From assembly GCF_025152745.1 (NCBI RefSeq), contig NZ_CP104042.1, forward strand, positions 372,001 to 436,000: a stretch of 64,000 nt of DNA, given 5' to 3'. This document shows, one piece after another, positions 20,009 through 28,216 of the stretch. The notes below the pieces were generated by a model. That model worked only from the letters and a program-made list of their open reading frames with translations, did not search any database and was not told where the DNA came from. The position numbers were made by a program, and so were the translations under genes. The first letter of the stretch is position 1. Every line of letters starts with the position of its first letter. Origin of the DNA: Rhizobium sp. WSM4643. Lineage in GTDB: Bacteria > Pseudomonadota > Alphaproteobacteria > Rhizobiales > Rhizobiaceae.

Positions 20009-20452
20009 ATGCGTTCGAAATTCGGTCTGTTCGCCGTTGCTGCGGTTCTCGTTGCGTCTGCCGCGCCGTCGATGGCCGCCGATCATCAGATTCAGTTGCT
20101 CAACAAGGGCGCCGACGGCGTCATGGTCTTCGAGCCTGGCTTCGTCAAGATCGCTCCCGGCGACACAGTCACCTTCGTGCCGACCGACAAGAGCCACAAC
20201 GTCGAAACCTACAAGGGTCTCATTCCGGACGGCGCGGCCCAATTCAAGTCGAAGCCGAACGAGGAATTCCAGACCAAGTTCGACGTGCCAGGCGCCTACG
20301 TCGTCAAATGCACTCCACATGCCGGCATGGGCATGGTCGCACTGATCCAGGTCGGCGACGCGCCCGCAAACCTCGACGCCATCAAGACCGCGAAGGTGCC
20401 GAACCCGGTGCGCAAGCGCCTCGACGCCGATCTCGCCCAGGTCACCCAGTAA
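20009..20452 (+). CDS. Pseudoazurin, second copy
   Basis: A second 147-residue pseudoazurin with signal peptide ([17 protein letters not shown]) and full copper site (KSHNVET and [10 protein letters not shown]). The CTPHAGMGM loop is the more typical one; the first copy has [19 protein letters not shown] precedes the ATG. It has its own strong box (19924-19937), and a GC-rich hairpin follows the stop, so it is a single-gene transcript under anaerobic/NO control. The two copies may serve different partners (NirK and NosZ) or different conditions. Confidence 0.94.
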   Translation: MRSKFGLFAVAAVLVASAAPSMAADHQIQLLNKGADGVMVFEPGFVKIAPGDTVTFVPTDKSHNVETYKGLIPDGAAQFKSKPNEEFQTKFDVPGAYVVKCTPHAGMGMVALIQVGDAPANLDAIKTAKVPNPVRKRLDADLAQVTQ

Positions 20453-20453
20453 A

Positions 20454-20681
20454 TTACAATGCTGGCATGAGCAGGTGGCGGCGAAAGGCCGCCACCGGGG
20501 GTTCGAGCTTGCCCTCCTCGACGAAGCAACGCGACTGAATGCGGGCCGCGACGTCCGCCGCTCGCCGACGTCGGCTGAGCATGGCACGGATGAGAGCTTC
20601 CATTCCCCGCTCAAGAATGTCGGAAGGAAGCTTGTCATCTCGACAGATTCGGGTTCGCTCGTCCTTCCTACGCTTACCCAA
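20454..20681 (-). CDS. Hypothetical protein, up to 75 aa
   Basis: I do not recognise this frame. It starts at a TTG (20681) overlapping the stop of the next gene upstream by 8 bp, which suggests coupling, and contains a helical stretch (LPSDILERGMEALIRAMLSR). Against it: it reads through the hairpin at 20474-20496 and lacks a strong ribosome site. Confidence 0.35.
   Translation of the reverse strand: MGKRRKDERTRICRDDKLPSDILERGMEALIRAMLSRRRRAADVAARIQSRCFVEEGKLEPPVAAFRRHLLMPAL
20474..20496. terminator. Hairpin after pseudoazurin
   Basis: A perfect 9-bp stem, GGTGGCGGC with GCCGCCACC, around a GAAAG loop, 22 bp after the pseudoazurin stop. There is no U-run, so it may be a stabilising or Rho-assisted terminator between converging units. 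Confidence 0.6.
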
Positions 20682-21015
20682 GGCGAAAGCGCTCGCGCTG
20701 TTCGGGCGTAATCAGGGCCAAGATGCTTTTTACAAGCTGCTGATAAGATGACGTGCTTCGGCCCTCCATTGAGGTGCCTTGAACCGCGACTACGAGCAGT
20801 GTCCGCAGGTCCGACACCACGCGGGCGTCCGCATCGCCTGCACCCACGTCGGGAGGGCTCAATCCTTCGAGATTTTCGACCAAGACACCCGCGCCCACCA
20901 TTTGCCAATGAGAAATGGTCGGGCCGAAAACTGCCGGCTGCAATGGCTGATCAAATTCCGAGAGTCCGAGCGTCAAGGGAACCAAGCTAGGACGCCTTGT
21001 TTCCAACTCTGCCAA
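20674..21015 (-). CDS. Hypothetical protein, 113 aa
   Basis: Unrecognised soluble protein. It has reasonable codon use and a plausible C-terminus (LVKSILALITPEQRERFRLG). The start is uncertain: a TTG at 21015 with GAGAAAGC upstream is the only candidate soon after the hemerythrin stop (21033). It is probably the third gene of the small-membrane-protein/hemerythrin operon. Confidence 0.45.
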   Translation of the reverse strand: MAELETRRPSLVPLTLGLSEFDQPLQPAVFGPTISHWQMVGAGVLVENLEGLSPPDVGAGDADARVVSDLRTLLVVAVQGTSMEGRSTSSYQQLVKSILALITPEQRERFRLG

Positions 21016-21032
21016 GCTTTCTCGATAGGCGG

Positions 21033-21527
21033 CTAAGCCGCTTCAGCTTCAGGCTGGACCGCCCGATCGCCAGGAGGATTATTGTCGCCATGGGCCTTGC
21101 GGATCATCCGCATGATTTCGCGTTCAGCCTTGATATGCTTGCGCATCGAGTGGAAGAACGAGCGGAGCAGGTAGCCTACCGCATCCCATGACATGCGGCA
21201 TCCGCCGTCCTTCAGGGCCGACAGTACCTCTACCACCTCGCGACCGTTGTCCAAGTCGAAAATCCGTTCGCACCTTCTGCCTTCCTCGGCTTCGGCCCTT
21301 TCTCCTTCTCCAATGACGAGATGCAGACCTGCCGAAATTACCTGCTCCTCCAGGCGGTGCATCGCCTGCAATAGCGGAACGAGGCCGATCGTTATCGTAT
21401 CGCAAAGCCGCTCGTCGACGTGACACGGCAGGAAGTCGGCGATCGCCTCAAGGAGGTCGCACCACGACGCGAGTTGCCCGTAGCAGCCCTCGAGGTCGGC
21501 GAACTTTTCGGGATGATGGTTATGCAT
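21033..21527 (-). CDS. Hemerythrin-like protein
   Basis: A 164-residue all-helical protein related to hemerythrin HHE-type cation-binding proteins: CHVDERLCDTITIGLVPLLQ, FHSMRKHIKAEREIMRMI. Several of the expected metal-ligand positions (H, E, H..H) can be seen but not all are canonical. Such proteins bind O2 or NO at a diiron site or help repair iron-sulfur clusters under NO stress. It starts 3 bp after the stop of the small membrane gene with AAAGG upstream. The unit is likely driven by the box at 21736-21749. Confidence 0.7.
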   Translation of the reverse strand: MHNHHPEKFADLEGCYGQLASWCDLLEAIADFLPCHVDERLCDTITIGLVPLLQAMHRLEEQVISAGLHLVIGEGERAEAEEGRRCERIFDLDNGREVVEVLSALKDGGCRMSWDAVGYLLRSFFHSMRKHIKAEREIMRMIRKAHGDNNPPGDRAVQPEAEAA

Positions 21528-21530
21528 GGT

Positions 21531-21686
21531 CTACCTTTGCAGAAAGAGGCTCGCGGCGATGCCGACCGTGGCGATTACGGCGGAAATCACGCCGGCGCGC
21601 TGGAGAACGCCCATGCGATAGAGCGCTATCGCAAATATGACGATCACCGGAGTGGCGATGGACAGGCCTATCTGTGCGTCGGTCAT
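21531..21686 (-). CDS. Small membrane protein, 51 aa
   Basis: A 51-residue protein with two hydrophobic stretches (IATPVIVIFAIALYRMGV, GVISAVIATVGIAASLFL) joined by a short basic turn; likely a small inner-membrane hairpin. The start MTDAQIGL is picked because AAAGGAG lies 7 bp upstream. The longer frame from 21749 begins inside the promoter region. It is first in the hemerythrin operon. Function unknown. Confidence 0.65.
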   Translation of the reverse strand: MTDAQIGLSIATPVIVIFAIALYRMGVLQRAGVISAVIATVGIAASLFLQR

Positions 21687-21735
21687 TGAGGTTCTCCTTT
21701 GCAGTTGAACATATGGCGGCTCGCAGGACCGGTCT

Positions 21736-21749
21736 TTGAGATCGGTCAA
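21736..21749. promoter_or_regulatory. FNR-type box, one mismatch
   Basis: TTGAG-ATCG-GTCAA (reverse: TTGAC-CGAT-CTCAA) lies with its centre 57 bp upstream of the small membrane protein gene at 21686 (minus). It probably drives the hemerythrin operon. Confidence 0.6.
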
Positions 21750-21904
21750 ACACGGAGAAGATGCGCGAAAAAGGGATCGCGAACGTGGAGGCTGAGACCT
21801 TTTCGCTCAGACGGGCTGCCCGGAATACCGGCTAGCAGGTTTGTCCAGCGTGACCGTCGACCTTTGCACCGATCAAGGCCCGCTGCGTCCCGCGTCTTCA
21901 ATCT

Positions 21905-21918
21905 TTGCCTTTCGGCAA
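21905..21918. promoter_or_regulatory. NnrR-like palindrome upstream of norE
   Basis: TTGCC-TTTC-GGCAA is a perfect inverted repeat, extended by one base pair to CTTTGCC...GGCAAAG. It fits the TTGY-N6-RCAA shape of NnrR sites. The centre is only 41 bp from the norE ATG, which would place a class II start site at the ATG itself, so the mRNA might be leaderless. Confidence 0.55.
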
Positions 21919-21952
21919 AGAAGGATGCCGACATAGGTTTTATTCGGAGTGC

Positions 21953-22504
21953 ATGACAGTGACGACGACGCGCCATGAACTGGAAGGCGGATCCCGTGCC
22001 ACGGGCGACGATCTTCTCGTGTGGATCTTATCCTGGAGCGAACTGGCGGCCTTCGGAGCGCTTCTTTCCGCCTTCGTAGCAGTCTCCTGGATTCATCCAG
22101 AAGAGGTTGCCGCCGGTAGGGCGAAACTTCACCATCTCATCCCCATCGTCAACACCGTGGTGCTCCTCACGAGCGGCTGGTTCGCCGCGGTCGCAGGTAG
22201 CCAGACGACTGTCCTTAGGCAAAGAATCGCTCTACTTGGCGCTTCAGCCGGCGGAATGTTGTTCGTGGCCTTGAAGATACACGAATACAGTCTGGAAGGC
22301 ACCACGCTCCTCGCGGACGACACCTTCTCGACCTTGTATGTGCTGATGACGGGCTTTCACCTCGCGCACGTGCTGTTCGGTTCACTCGTGCTTGCCTTGC
22401 TCGTGCGATACCCCTCGCGACAGAACGTCCATATGATGACGACCCTCTGGCATGTGATCGACATCGTCTGGCTAGTCATGTTCCCCGTGGTGTACTTCTT
22501 ATGA
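21953..22504 (+). CDS. norE: NorE, cytochrome oxidase subunit III-like protein
   Basis: NorE is a five-span membrane protein related to cytochrome c oxidase subunit III that raises NO reductase activity. The 183-residue product shows LSWSELAAFGALLSAF, HLIPIVNTVVLLTSGWFAA, FVALKIHEYS, GFHLAHVLFGSL and TTLWHVIDIVWLVMFPVVY, all typical of the family. The ATG at 21953 is used. It overlaps norF by ATGA. Confidence 0.93.
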   Translation: MTVTTTRHELEGGSRATGDDLLVWILSWSELAAFGALLSAFVAVSWIHPEEVAAGRAKLHHLIPIVNTVVLLTSGWFAAVAGSQTTVLRQRIALLGASAGGMLFVALKIHEYSLEGTTLLADDTFSTLYVLMTGFHLAHVLFGSLVLALLVRYPSRQNVHMMTTLWHVIDIVWLVMFPVVYFL

Positions 22505-22791
22505 AAATCGACGCCGCCTCAAAACGAGCGACACGGACACTCGCGGTCCTCCTCGGCCTTACCGCCGCGACGCTGGCCGCCGTCTTCCTGCTACAAGCCG
22601 CTGCCTGGAAAGCAGGTCTGACCGTCGCCGTGGGATTCACATCGATTTGCAAGGTAAGGCTTGTCGTCCTGGATTTTTTGGGGCTTCGGACGTCGGGCTC
22701 GGCGCTCATACTGGCACTGCAGGCCTGGGCCGCCGTCGTCCTGATCCTCGCGGCGGCACGACCTATGGCCGCCGCGTTTGCGCTTTTTTGA
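22501..22791 (+). CDS. norF: NorF, small membrane protein
   Basis: A 96-residue protein with three hydrophobic segments and the COX4/NorF-type pattern (AGLTVAVGFTSICKVRLVVLDFLGLR). It assists NO reductase together with NorE. The start overlaps the norE stop. Confidence 0.88.
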   Translation: MKIDAASKRATRTLAVLLGLTAATLAAVFLLQAAAWKAGLTVAVGFTSICKVRLVVLDFLGLRTSGSALILALQAWAAVVLILAAARPMAAAFALF

Positions 22792-22950
22792 GCTGCCTTT
22801 TTTCCAGCTCTAAACACATCGACAGCCTGCGCTTCGCCTCGTCAACGGCAGGCATCGAGACGTCAATCCTTGTCCGGAGCATTTGCGTCACAGCGCCCTC
22901 GGTCTCCGTTGGACAGATCTTTCGTCCGGATCGCAGAATCGATCGACTGC

Positions 22951-22964
22951 TTGCGAATCCACAA
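22951..22964. promoter_or_regulatory. NnrR box upstream of norCBQD
   Basis: TTGCG-AATC-CACAA matches the NnrR site described in Rhodobacter (TTGCG-N4-CACAA). The centre lies 103 bp upstream of norC. Confidence 0.7.
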
Positions 22965-23060
22965 AGACCGCCTGCGCTCCTTCGATCATCCCGTCTCTGC
23001 GAGCCAACGGCTCGATTCCGACGTCACGGCGACTTCGCCACTGACCTGAAAGGATGATCG

Positions 23061-23513
23061 ATGGCTGAACGCCTGACAAAAACCGCGGCTCGAAACGTCT
23101 TTTATGGCGGATCGGCCTTCTTCTTCGCCATATTCCTGGGGCTGACCGCCCATAGCCACTACTACATCCGAACCGTCTCCACCGATGAAACGACGCTGAC
23201 TGAGGGCGTGGCCCGCGGCAAGCACGTCTGGGAAAAGAACTCCTGCATCAACTGCCACACGCTCGAGGGTGAAGGCGCCTATTTCGCGCCGGAGCTGTCA
23301 AACGTCTGGATTCGCTGGGGCGGCGACAAGGATTCGTCGAGCGCCCGAGAAGCGCTTCACGCCTGGATGGCGGCGCAGCCCTCCGGAATCGAAGGCCGCC
23401 GGCAGATGCCACAGTTCAACCTGACCGACCAGGAAGTGGACGATCTCGCCGACTTCCTCGAGTGGGTGAGCAAGATCAAGACCCAGAACTGGCCACCGAA
23501 CCAGGCCGGCTGA
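23061..23513 (+). CDS. norC: NorC, cytochrome c subunit of NO reductase
   Basis: NorC passes electrons to NorB in the membrane. The 150-residue protein has one N-terminal membrane anchor (VFYGGSAFFFAIFLGLTA), the heme motif CINCH (C62, C65, H66), the family motif TLEGEGAYFAPELSNVW, and the Met ligand region QMPQFNLTDQEVDDLADFL. GGATGATCG lies upstream of the ATG. norB follows after 19 bp. Confidence 0.97.
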   Translation: MAERLTKTAARNVFYGGSAFFFAIFLGLTAHSHYYIRTVSTDETTLTEGVARGKHVWEKNSCINCHTLEGEGAYFAPELSNVWIRWGGDKDSSSAREALHAWMAAQPSGIEGRRQMPQFNLTDQEVDDLADFLEWVSKIKTQNWPPNQAG

Positions 23514-23532
23514 GCGCGAGAGGATCACAAAG

Positions 23533-24873
23533 ATGAAATACAAGACCCAAAGCGTGGCTATGCTCTACTTTTACGGTGCACTTGGCTTATTCATGGCGCA
23601 GCTTCTTTTCGGCGTCCTCGCCGGAACGATCTACGTGCTGCCTAACACGCTCTCCGTCGAGCTGCCCTTCAACATCGTCCGTATGATCCATACGAACGCC
23701 CTCATCGTCTGGCTGCTGATGGGATTCATGGGCACGACGTACTTTCTCATTCCCGAGGAGTGCGAGACCGAACTGTACAGCCCGAAGCTGGCGATCGCCC
23801 AGTTCTGGATCTTCCTGATCGCAGCAGCGGTAGCCGTCGTCGGCTATCTCTTCCACATCCACGAAGGGCGTGAGTTCCTCGAACAGCCGTTCCTGATCAA
23901 GGTCGGGATCGTCGTTGTCGCGCTGATGTTCCTGTTCAACATCACGATGACCGCGCTCAAGGGCCGCAAGACCACGATCACTAACATCCTACTGTTCGGC
24001 CTGTGGGGCGTCGCGATCTTCTTCCTCTTCGCCTTCTACAACCCGGTGAATCTGGCGCTCGACAAGATGTACTGGTGGTACGTCGTCCACCTTTGGGTCG
24101 AAGGCGTCTGGGAGCTCATCATGGCGTCGGTCCTGGCGTTTCTGATGATCAAGCTCAACGGCATCGATCGCGAGGTCGTCGAGAAGTGGCTCTACGTCAT
24201 CATCGGCCTCGCCCTCTTCTCCGGCATCCTCGGCACCGGTCACCACTACTATTGGATCGGCGCTCCCGGATACTGGCAGTGGATCGGCTCGCTCTTCTCG
24301 ACGCTCGAAGTGGCTCCTTTCTTCACCATGGTCGTCTTCACCTTCGTCATGACGTGGCGGGCCGGCCGCAAGCATGAAAACAAGGCGGCGCTCCTGTGGT
24401 CGATCGGCTGCTCGGTCATGGCCTTCTTCGGCGCGGGCGTTTGGGGCTTCCTGCACACCCTGTCGTCGGTGAACTACTACACCCACGGCACGCAGGTCAC
24501 CGCGGCCCACGGTCATCTCGCCTTCTTCGGCGCCTACGTCATGCTCAATCTCGCTGCAATGGCCTATGCCATACCGCAGATCCGCGGCCGCGCCCCCTAC
24601 AACCAGTGGCTTTCGATAACCAGCTTCTGGATCATGTGCGGCGCCATGTCGGTGATGACATTCGCCCTCACCTTCGCCGGCGTTGTCCAGGTGCACCTGC
24701 AGCGGGTCCTCGGCGAATCCTACATGGACGTCCAGGACCAACTCGCCCTCTTCTACTGGATCAGGCTCGGTTCCGGCGTCTTCGTCCTCCTCAGCGCGAT
24801 CATGTTCATCTGGGCGGTCCTCGTTCCAGGCCGCGCCCGCGTTCACAACGTTGCAGCCCAGCCCGCCGAATAG
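23533..24873 (+). CDS. norB: NorB, catalytic subunit of NO reductase
   Basis: NorB reduces 2 NO to N2O at a heme b3/non-heme iron site. The 446-residue protein has twelve predicted membrane spans and the histidine ligands in IHTNALIVWLLMGFMG, HLWVEGVWELIMASV, GTGHHYYWIG and THGTQVTAAHGHLAFFGAYV. Glutamates of the active site (WVEGVWE) are present. Length fits cNorB rather than the quinol-oxidising qNorB. Confidence 0.98.
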   Translation: MKYKTQSVAMLYFYGALGLFMAQLLFGVLAGTIYVLPNTLSVELPFNIVRMIHTNALIVWLLMGFMGTTYFLIPEECETELYSPKLAIAQFWIFLIAAAVAVVGYLFHIHEGREFLEQPFLIKVGIVVVALMFLFNITMTALKGRKTTITNILLFGLWGVAIFFLFAFYNPVNLALDKMYWWYVVHLWVEGVWELIMASVLAFLMIKLNGIDREVVEKWLYVIIGLALFSGILGTGHHYYWIGAPGYWQWIGSLFSTLEVAPFFTMVVFTFVMTWRAGRKHENKAALLWSIGCSVMAFFGAGVWGFLHTLSSVNYYTHGTQVTAAHGHLAFFGAYVMLNLAAMAYAIPQIRGRAPYNQWLSITSFWIMCGAMSVMTFALTFAGVVQVHLQRVLGESYMDVQDQLALFYWIRLGSGVFVLLSAIMFIWAVLVPGRARVHNVAAQPAE

Positions 24874-24899
24874 GCGGGCTTCCCCACTGGAGATCTGAA

Positions 24900-25712
24900 A
24901 TGACGATAGCTCTGAACCTTCCGCTGAACCCGAAGACGGAAATCCCCCACTATTCGCCCCAAGGCAACGAATGCGCGCTGTTCGAGAGCGCATGGACGCG
25001 TCAATTGCCAGTGCTTCTCAAAGGACCGACCGGGTGCGGAAAGACCCGGTTCGTCCACCACATGGCGGCTCGGCTCGGACTTCCCGTATCGACCGTCTCC
25101 TGCCACGACGACCTCACTGCAGCCGATCTCACCGGCCGCTACCTTCTCAAGGGTGGCGAGACCGTCTGGGTCGACGGACCGCTGACGAAGGCAGTGCGCA
25201 ACGGGGGCTTATGCTACCTGGACGAAATCGTCGAAGCCCGCAAGGACGTCGCCGTCGTCCTCCATCCCCTCACGGACGACCGCCGCATCCTGCCGCTCGA
25301 GCGAACTGGCGAGATACTCGAGGCTCAGCCTGCTTTCATGGTCGTCGTCTCGTACAATCCGGGCTACCAGAACCTGATGAAGGCATTGAAGCCGAGCACT
25401 CGCCAGCGGTTCGTCTCGATCGAGTTCGACTTCCTTCCCCGCGACAAGGAGATCGCCATCGTATCGATCGAGAGCGGACTTCCGGAAGGCAAGGTCGCGC
25501 CTCTGGTCGACCTTGCCAGGCGACTGCGCGTTTTGAAGGGACAGGATATCGAGGAAGGCGTGTCGACGCGACTTCTCATTTATTGCGCGACGCTTGTCGA
25601 CGCCGGCATGCCCGTCTCGGAAGCCGTTTTGGCGGCCATCATCGAACCTCTCACGGACGAGCCGGACGTCAAGGCTGCGCTCCTCGAAGTCGCCAAGGCG
25701 ACATGTGCTTAG
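24900..25712 (+). CDS. norQ: NorQ, MoxR-type AAA+ ATPase
   Basis: NorQ is the AAA+ ATPase that, with NorD, inserts the non-heme iron into NorB. The 270-residue protein has Walker A GPTGCGKT (residues 42-49), LTGRYLLKGGETVWVDGPLT, Walker B GGLCYLDEIVEA and the sensor region SYNPGYQ. The ATG at 24900 has GGAGA upstream; the longer frame from 24396 overlaps norB and is not used. Confidence 0.96.
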   Translation: MTIALNLPLNPKTEIPHYSPQGNECALFESAWTRQLPVLLKGPTGCGKTRFVHHMAARLGLPVSTVSCHDDLTAADLTGRYLLKGGETVWVDGPLTKAVRNGGLCYLDEIVEARKDVAVVLHPLTDDRRILPLERTGEILEAQPAFMVVVSYNPGYQNLMKALKPSTRQRFVSIEFDFLPRDKEIAIVSIESGLPEGKVAPLVDLARRLRVLKGQDIEEGVSTRLLIYCATLVDAGMPVSEAVLAAIIEPLTDEPDVKAALLEVAKATCA

Positions 25713-25722
25713 GATCGACATC

Positions 25723-27609
25723 ATGCTGGAATTTCTGGAACTTGAAGAGACTGTCGGACGAGCTTGGCATCGCATTATCGGCGAAACGAGTTCGTGGCCG
25801 CACCATCCGAACCAGGCTGTGCATCTGACGGAAGTCAAGCCGCAGCTTTCCGTCTGTTTTCGGGCCTTCGGCGGTGCGGCCACCTTTCAGATCCAGAAGT
25901 CCCGGCAGAAGACCTCCTCACATCGCCTGCGGCTGCGCCAGGTCGTCGGCCTGGGCGAAGAAAGAAGCGATCATCCGACCTGGGACGACGCGGCCATACA
26001 TCTCCCAGGCACGATCGACGTCTTCAGCGATCAAGACCTCAACCGAGACCTCTACTTCTGGCTCGCAGGCTATGTCGCGGTGGCCGTCGCTAAGGATCCG
26101 CCTTCCGACGTCGCGCTCGCGGACATCGCCCGCGTCGAAGCCGGCCGGCGGAACTCGCGGCGTCTGGTCAAGACATTTCCAGGCATGGCCGACCGGTACG
26201 TGCGCCTCGCCCACGCGCTGACTTCCTGCCGAAAGCGCGGCAGGCTCCCGCTGATCGAGTCCCGCATCGAGGCGTTCGCGATGACCGCCCTGTCGTTCCC
26301 GCTCGAACACGAACTTCCGCCCGCCGCCCAACCCGCCATCGACGCCGCCCCCGCGGGGTATCTGCCAATGCTTTCCATCCCCCTCTGGCCAGATTTCCGT
26401 GGACGGACGGAGATCCAGTCATCCGATCGTGACGATCTTCCCTCTGACGCCGCGCAACGGGACGGTGAGGAAAGGCTCTCGCACGAGGCGAAGCGGCAGA
26501 AGGATGGCGACGACCGCAAGCGCGATCCTTTGATTTTGAACAGGTTCGAGAAGATCCTCGCGATGGCGGAGATGGTCAACGTCGACCGACCGACTGACGA
26601 TCGCGACGACGACGAACCATCCGCCGCCGACGAGCTCGATGACATCACGCTGAGCGAGACGAAGGAACGGCCGAAGTCCAAGTTTCATTTCGATCTCGAC
26701 CTCTCTCCCGAGGCGGTCGACGCGTCCCGCATCCAAGGCGAACTTGTCTATCCCGAATGGAATTTTCGCAAGAACGAATACCTGGAGGATCATTGCCGCG
26801 TCATAGTGGGTATTGCTCCCGACGCCAAGCACGCGACTTTGGCGACAGATCAGTCCATCGTCCGCAAGGTCAAGAAGCACTTCGAAAACCTGCGCCCGAA
26901 GCGCGAAGTTCGACACGCACAGTTGGATGGAAACGATATCGACATGGACGCCGTCGTCCGCTCGCGTATCGATCTTCTCGTCACCGGCGAGCCGAACGAC
27001 CACATATTCGAGTGCGCCCGGCCGGCCGCGCACGAACTTGCGACCACGATACTCGTCGACGTTTCGCTGTCGACCGATTCCTGGGTCGACAATCGGAGGG
27101 TTCTCGACGTGGAAATGCAGGCCCTCGACGTGCTCTCCCGTGGTCTTGACGCCTGTGGAGACAGGTTCTCCGTCCAGACATTTACGTCCCGTCGCAGGGA
27201 CTGGATTCGCGTCGACACCATCAAGCGGTTCGATGAGAGGTTCTCGCCGGCAGTCGCCTGCCGCATCGCCAGCCTCAAGCCTGGCTACTACACCCGTATG
27301 GGCGCCGCGATTCGGCACGTCTCGGACCAGCTTGACAAGCAGGGCTCTCGCAAGCGGCTGCTGATGATCCTGACCGACGGCAAGCCGAACGACATCGACC
27401 ACTATGAAGGCCGGTTCGCTCTTGAAGACTGCAGGCGCGCCGTCATCGAAGCGAGAGGTCGAGGTCAGGCAGTCTTTGCCGTGACCGTCGATCGGAACGC
27501 GCAAGACTATCTTCCCGCCATATTCGGGCGTCAGGGCTACGCGCTTATCTCGAACATCGCGAGGCTGCCGAGCGCGCTCCCTGCGATCTATCGGAATCTG
27601 ACCGCATGA
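25723..27609 (+). CDS. norD: NorD, VWA-domain NO reductase activation protein
   Basis: NorD binds NorQ and is required for active NO reductase. The 628-residue protein has a C-terminal von Willebrand factor A domain with MIDAS residues (DVSLSTDSW, then LKPGYYTRMGAAIRH and ILTDGKPNDID) and a long charged middle part. The ATG at 25723 lies 10 bp after norQ. It ends the nor operon; a MITE-like element follows 27 bp later. Confidence 0.96.
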   Translation: MLEFLELEETVGRAWHRIIGETSSWPHHPNQAVHLTEVKPQLSVCFRAFGGAATFQIQKSRQKTSSHRLRLRQVVGLGEERSDHPTWDDAAIHLPGTIDVFSDQDLNRDLYFWLAGYVAVAVAKDPPSDVALADIARVEAGRRNSRRLVKTFPGMADRYVRLAHALTSCRKRGRLPLIESRIEAFAMTALSFPLEHELPPAAQPAIDAAPAGYLPMLSIPLWPDFRGRTEIQSSDRDDLPSDAAQRDGEERLSHEAKRQKDGDDRKRDPLILNRFEKILAMAEMVNVDRPTDDRDDDEPSAADELDDITLSETKERPKSKFHFDLDLSPEAVDASRIQGELVYPEWNFRKNEYLEDHCRVIVGIAPDAKHATLATDQSIVRKVKKHFENLRPKREVRHAQLDGNDIDMDAVVRSRIDLLVTGEPNDHIFECARPAAHELATTILVDVSLSTDSWVDNRRVLDVEMQALDVLSRGLDACGDRFSVQTFTSRRRDWIRVDTIKRFDERFSPAVACRIASLKPGYYTRMGAAIRHVSDQLDKQGSRKRLLMILTDGKPNDIDHYEGRFALEDCRRAVIEARGRGQAVFAVTVDRNAQDYLPAIFGRQGYALISNIARLPSALPAIYRNLTA

Positions 27610-27636
27610 AGGCGCTATCGCAACGCGGCAGGTGAT

Positions 27637-27861
27637 CCGGATATTCGTCACTAACGGTTGAAACCGAAATTCCGGCTCACTGAAAAGAGTCATCGTCCGG
27701 GCGGTGCGGAGAACCGTTCCATGGTACTTCGGCGGTCGTGGGACGGATGCCGCTTCAGTCACGTAACGAAGGGGTCGGTCGCGTGTCAGGAAAATGTTAC
27801 TGAAATGAAAGTCGTCAGGATCGTGAAACTCGCGTTTCAACCGTTGGTGACGAATACCCGG
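27637..27861. mobile_element. MITE-like element with terminal inverted repeats and TGAT duplication
   Basis: The ends are near-perfect inverted repeats of about 28 bp: 27637-27664 (beginning CCGGATATTCGTCAC) and the reverse complement of 27834-27861 (beginning CCGGGTATTCGTCAC), with two mismatches, both ending AACGGTTGAAAC. The 225-bp element is flanked by TGAT on both sides (27633-27636 and 27862-27865), as expected of a 4-bp target duplication. No transposase or other gene is inside. It lies between norD and the intact DUF6894 gene. The family of the parent insertion sequence cannot be told from here. Confidence 0.75.
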
Positions 27862-27874
27862 TGATCCAGATCAA
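27861..27874. promoter_or_regulatory. FNR-type box touching the MITE end
   Basis: GTGAT-CCAG-ATCAA (reverse: TTGAT-CTGG-ATCAC) differs by one base from the FNR/FixK consensus. It overlaps the right target duplication of the element, and joining the flanks shows that the same box existed before insertion. The centre is 81 bp upstream of the DUF6894 ATG at 27949. Confidence 0.5.
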
Positions 27875-27948
27875 TGCGAGGAACTTTGGAGAACCCTAAT
27901 GGTTCATTCGCCGACGGCTTCTTCCGTCTTTTTGAGATCGGTTCTCCA

Positions 27949-28176
27949 ATGTCGACCACATGCTGCGGCCGCTTCTTCTTCAACATCCGATCTGAACAGG
28001 ATCTGATCCGCGATTACAGCGGCTGCGTTCTCCCGGACATCGAGGCCGCTATTTCCGCCGCCCTGGTAGGCGGCTTGCAGATCCGTCCCGACGCGGGCTG
28101 CTTGCGACACCCGCAGCAATTCGAAATCACGTCCGAGGACGGGAAACTCGTCGCGATCGTGCCGATTGATTATTGA
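27949..28176 (+). CDS. DUF6894 family protein
   Basis: An intact 75-residue member of the DUF6894 family of small rhizobial proteins of unknown function: RFFFNIRSEQDLIRDYSGCV, LPDIEAAISAAL, FEITSEDGKLVAIVPIDY. The ATG at 27949 is selected by comparison with the paralogue at 4988. It lies between norD and hemN with an FNR-type box upstream, so expression during denitrification is likely. Confidence 0.75.
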   Translation: MSTTCCGRFFFNIRSEQDLIRDYSGCVLPDIEAAISAALVGGLQIRPDAGCLRHPQQFEITSEDGKLVAIVPIDY

Positions 28177-28216
28177 ATATTCGTCGGACACTTCCCTAGT
28201 GCGTCGGATACGCTAA

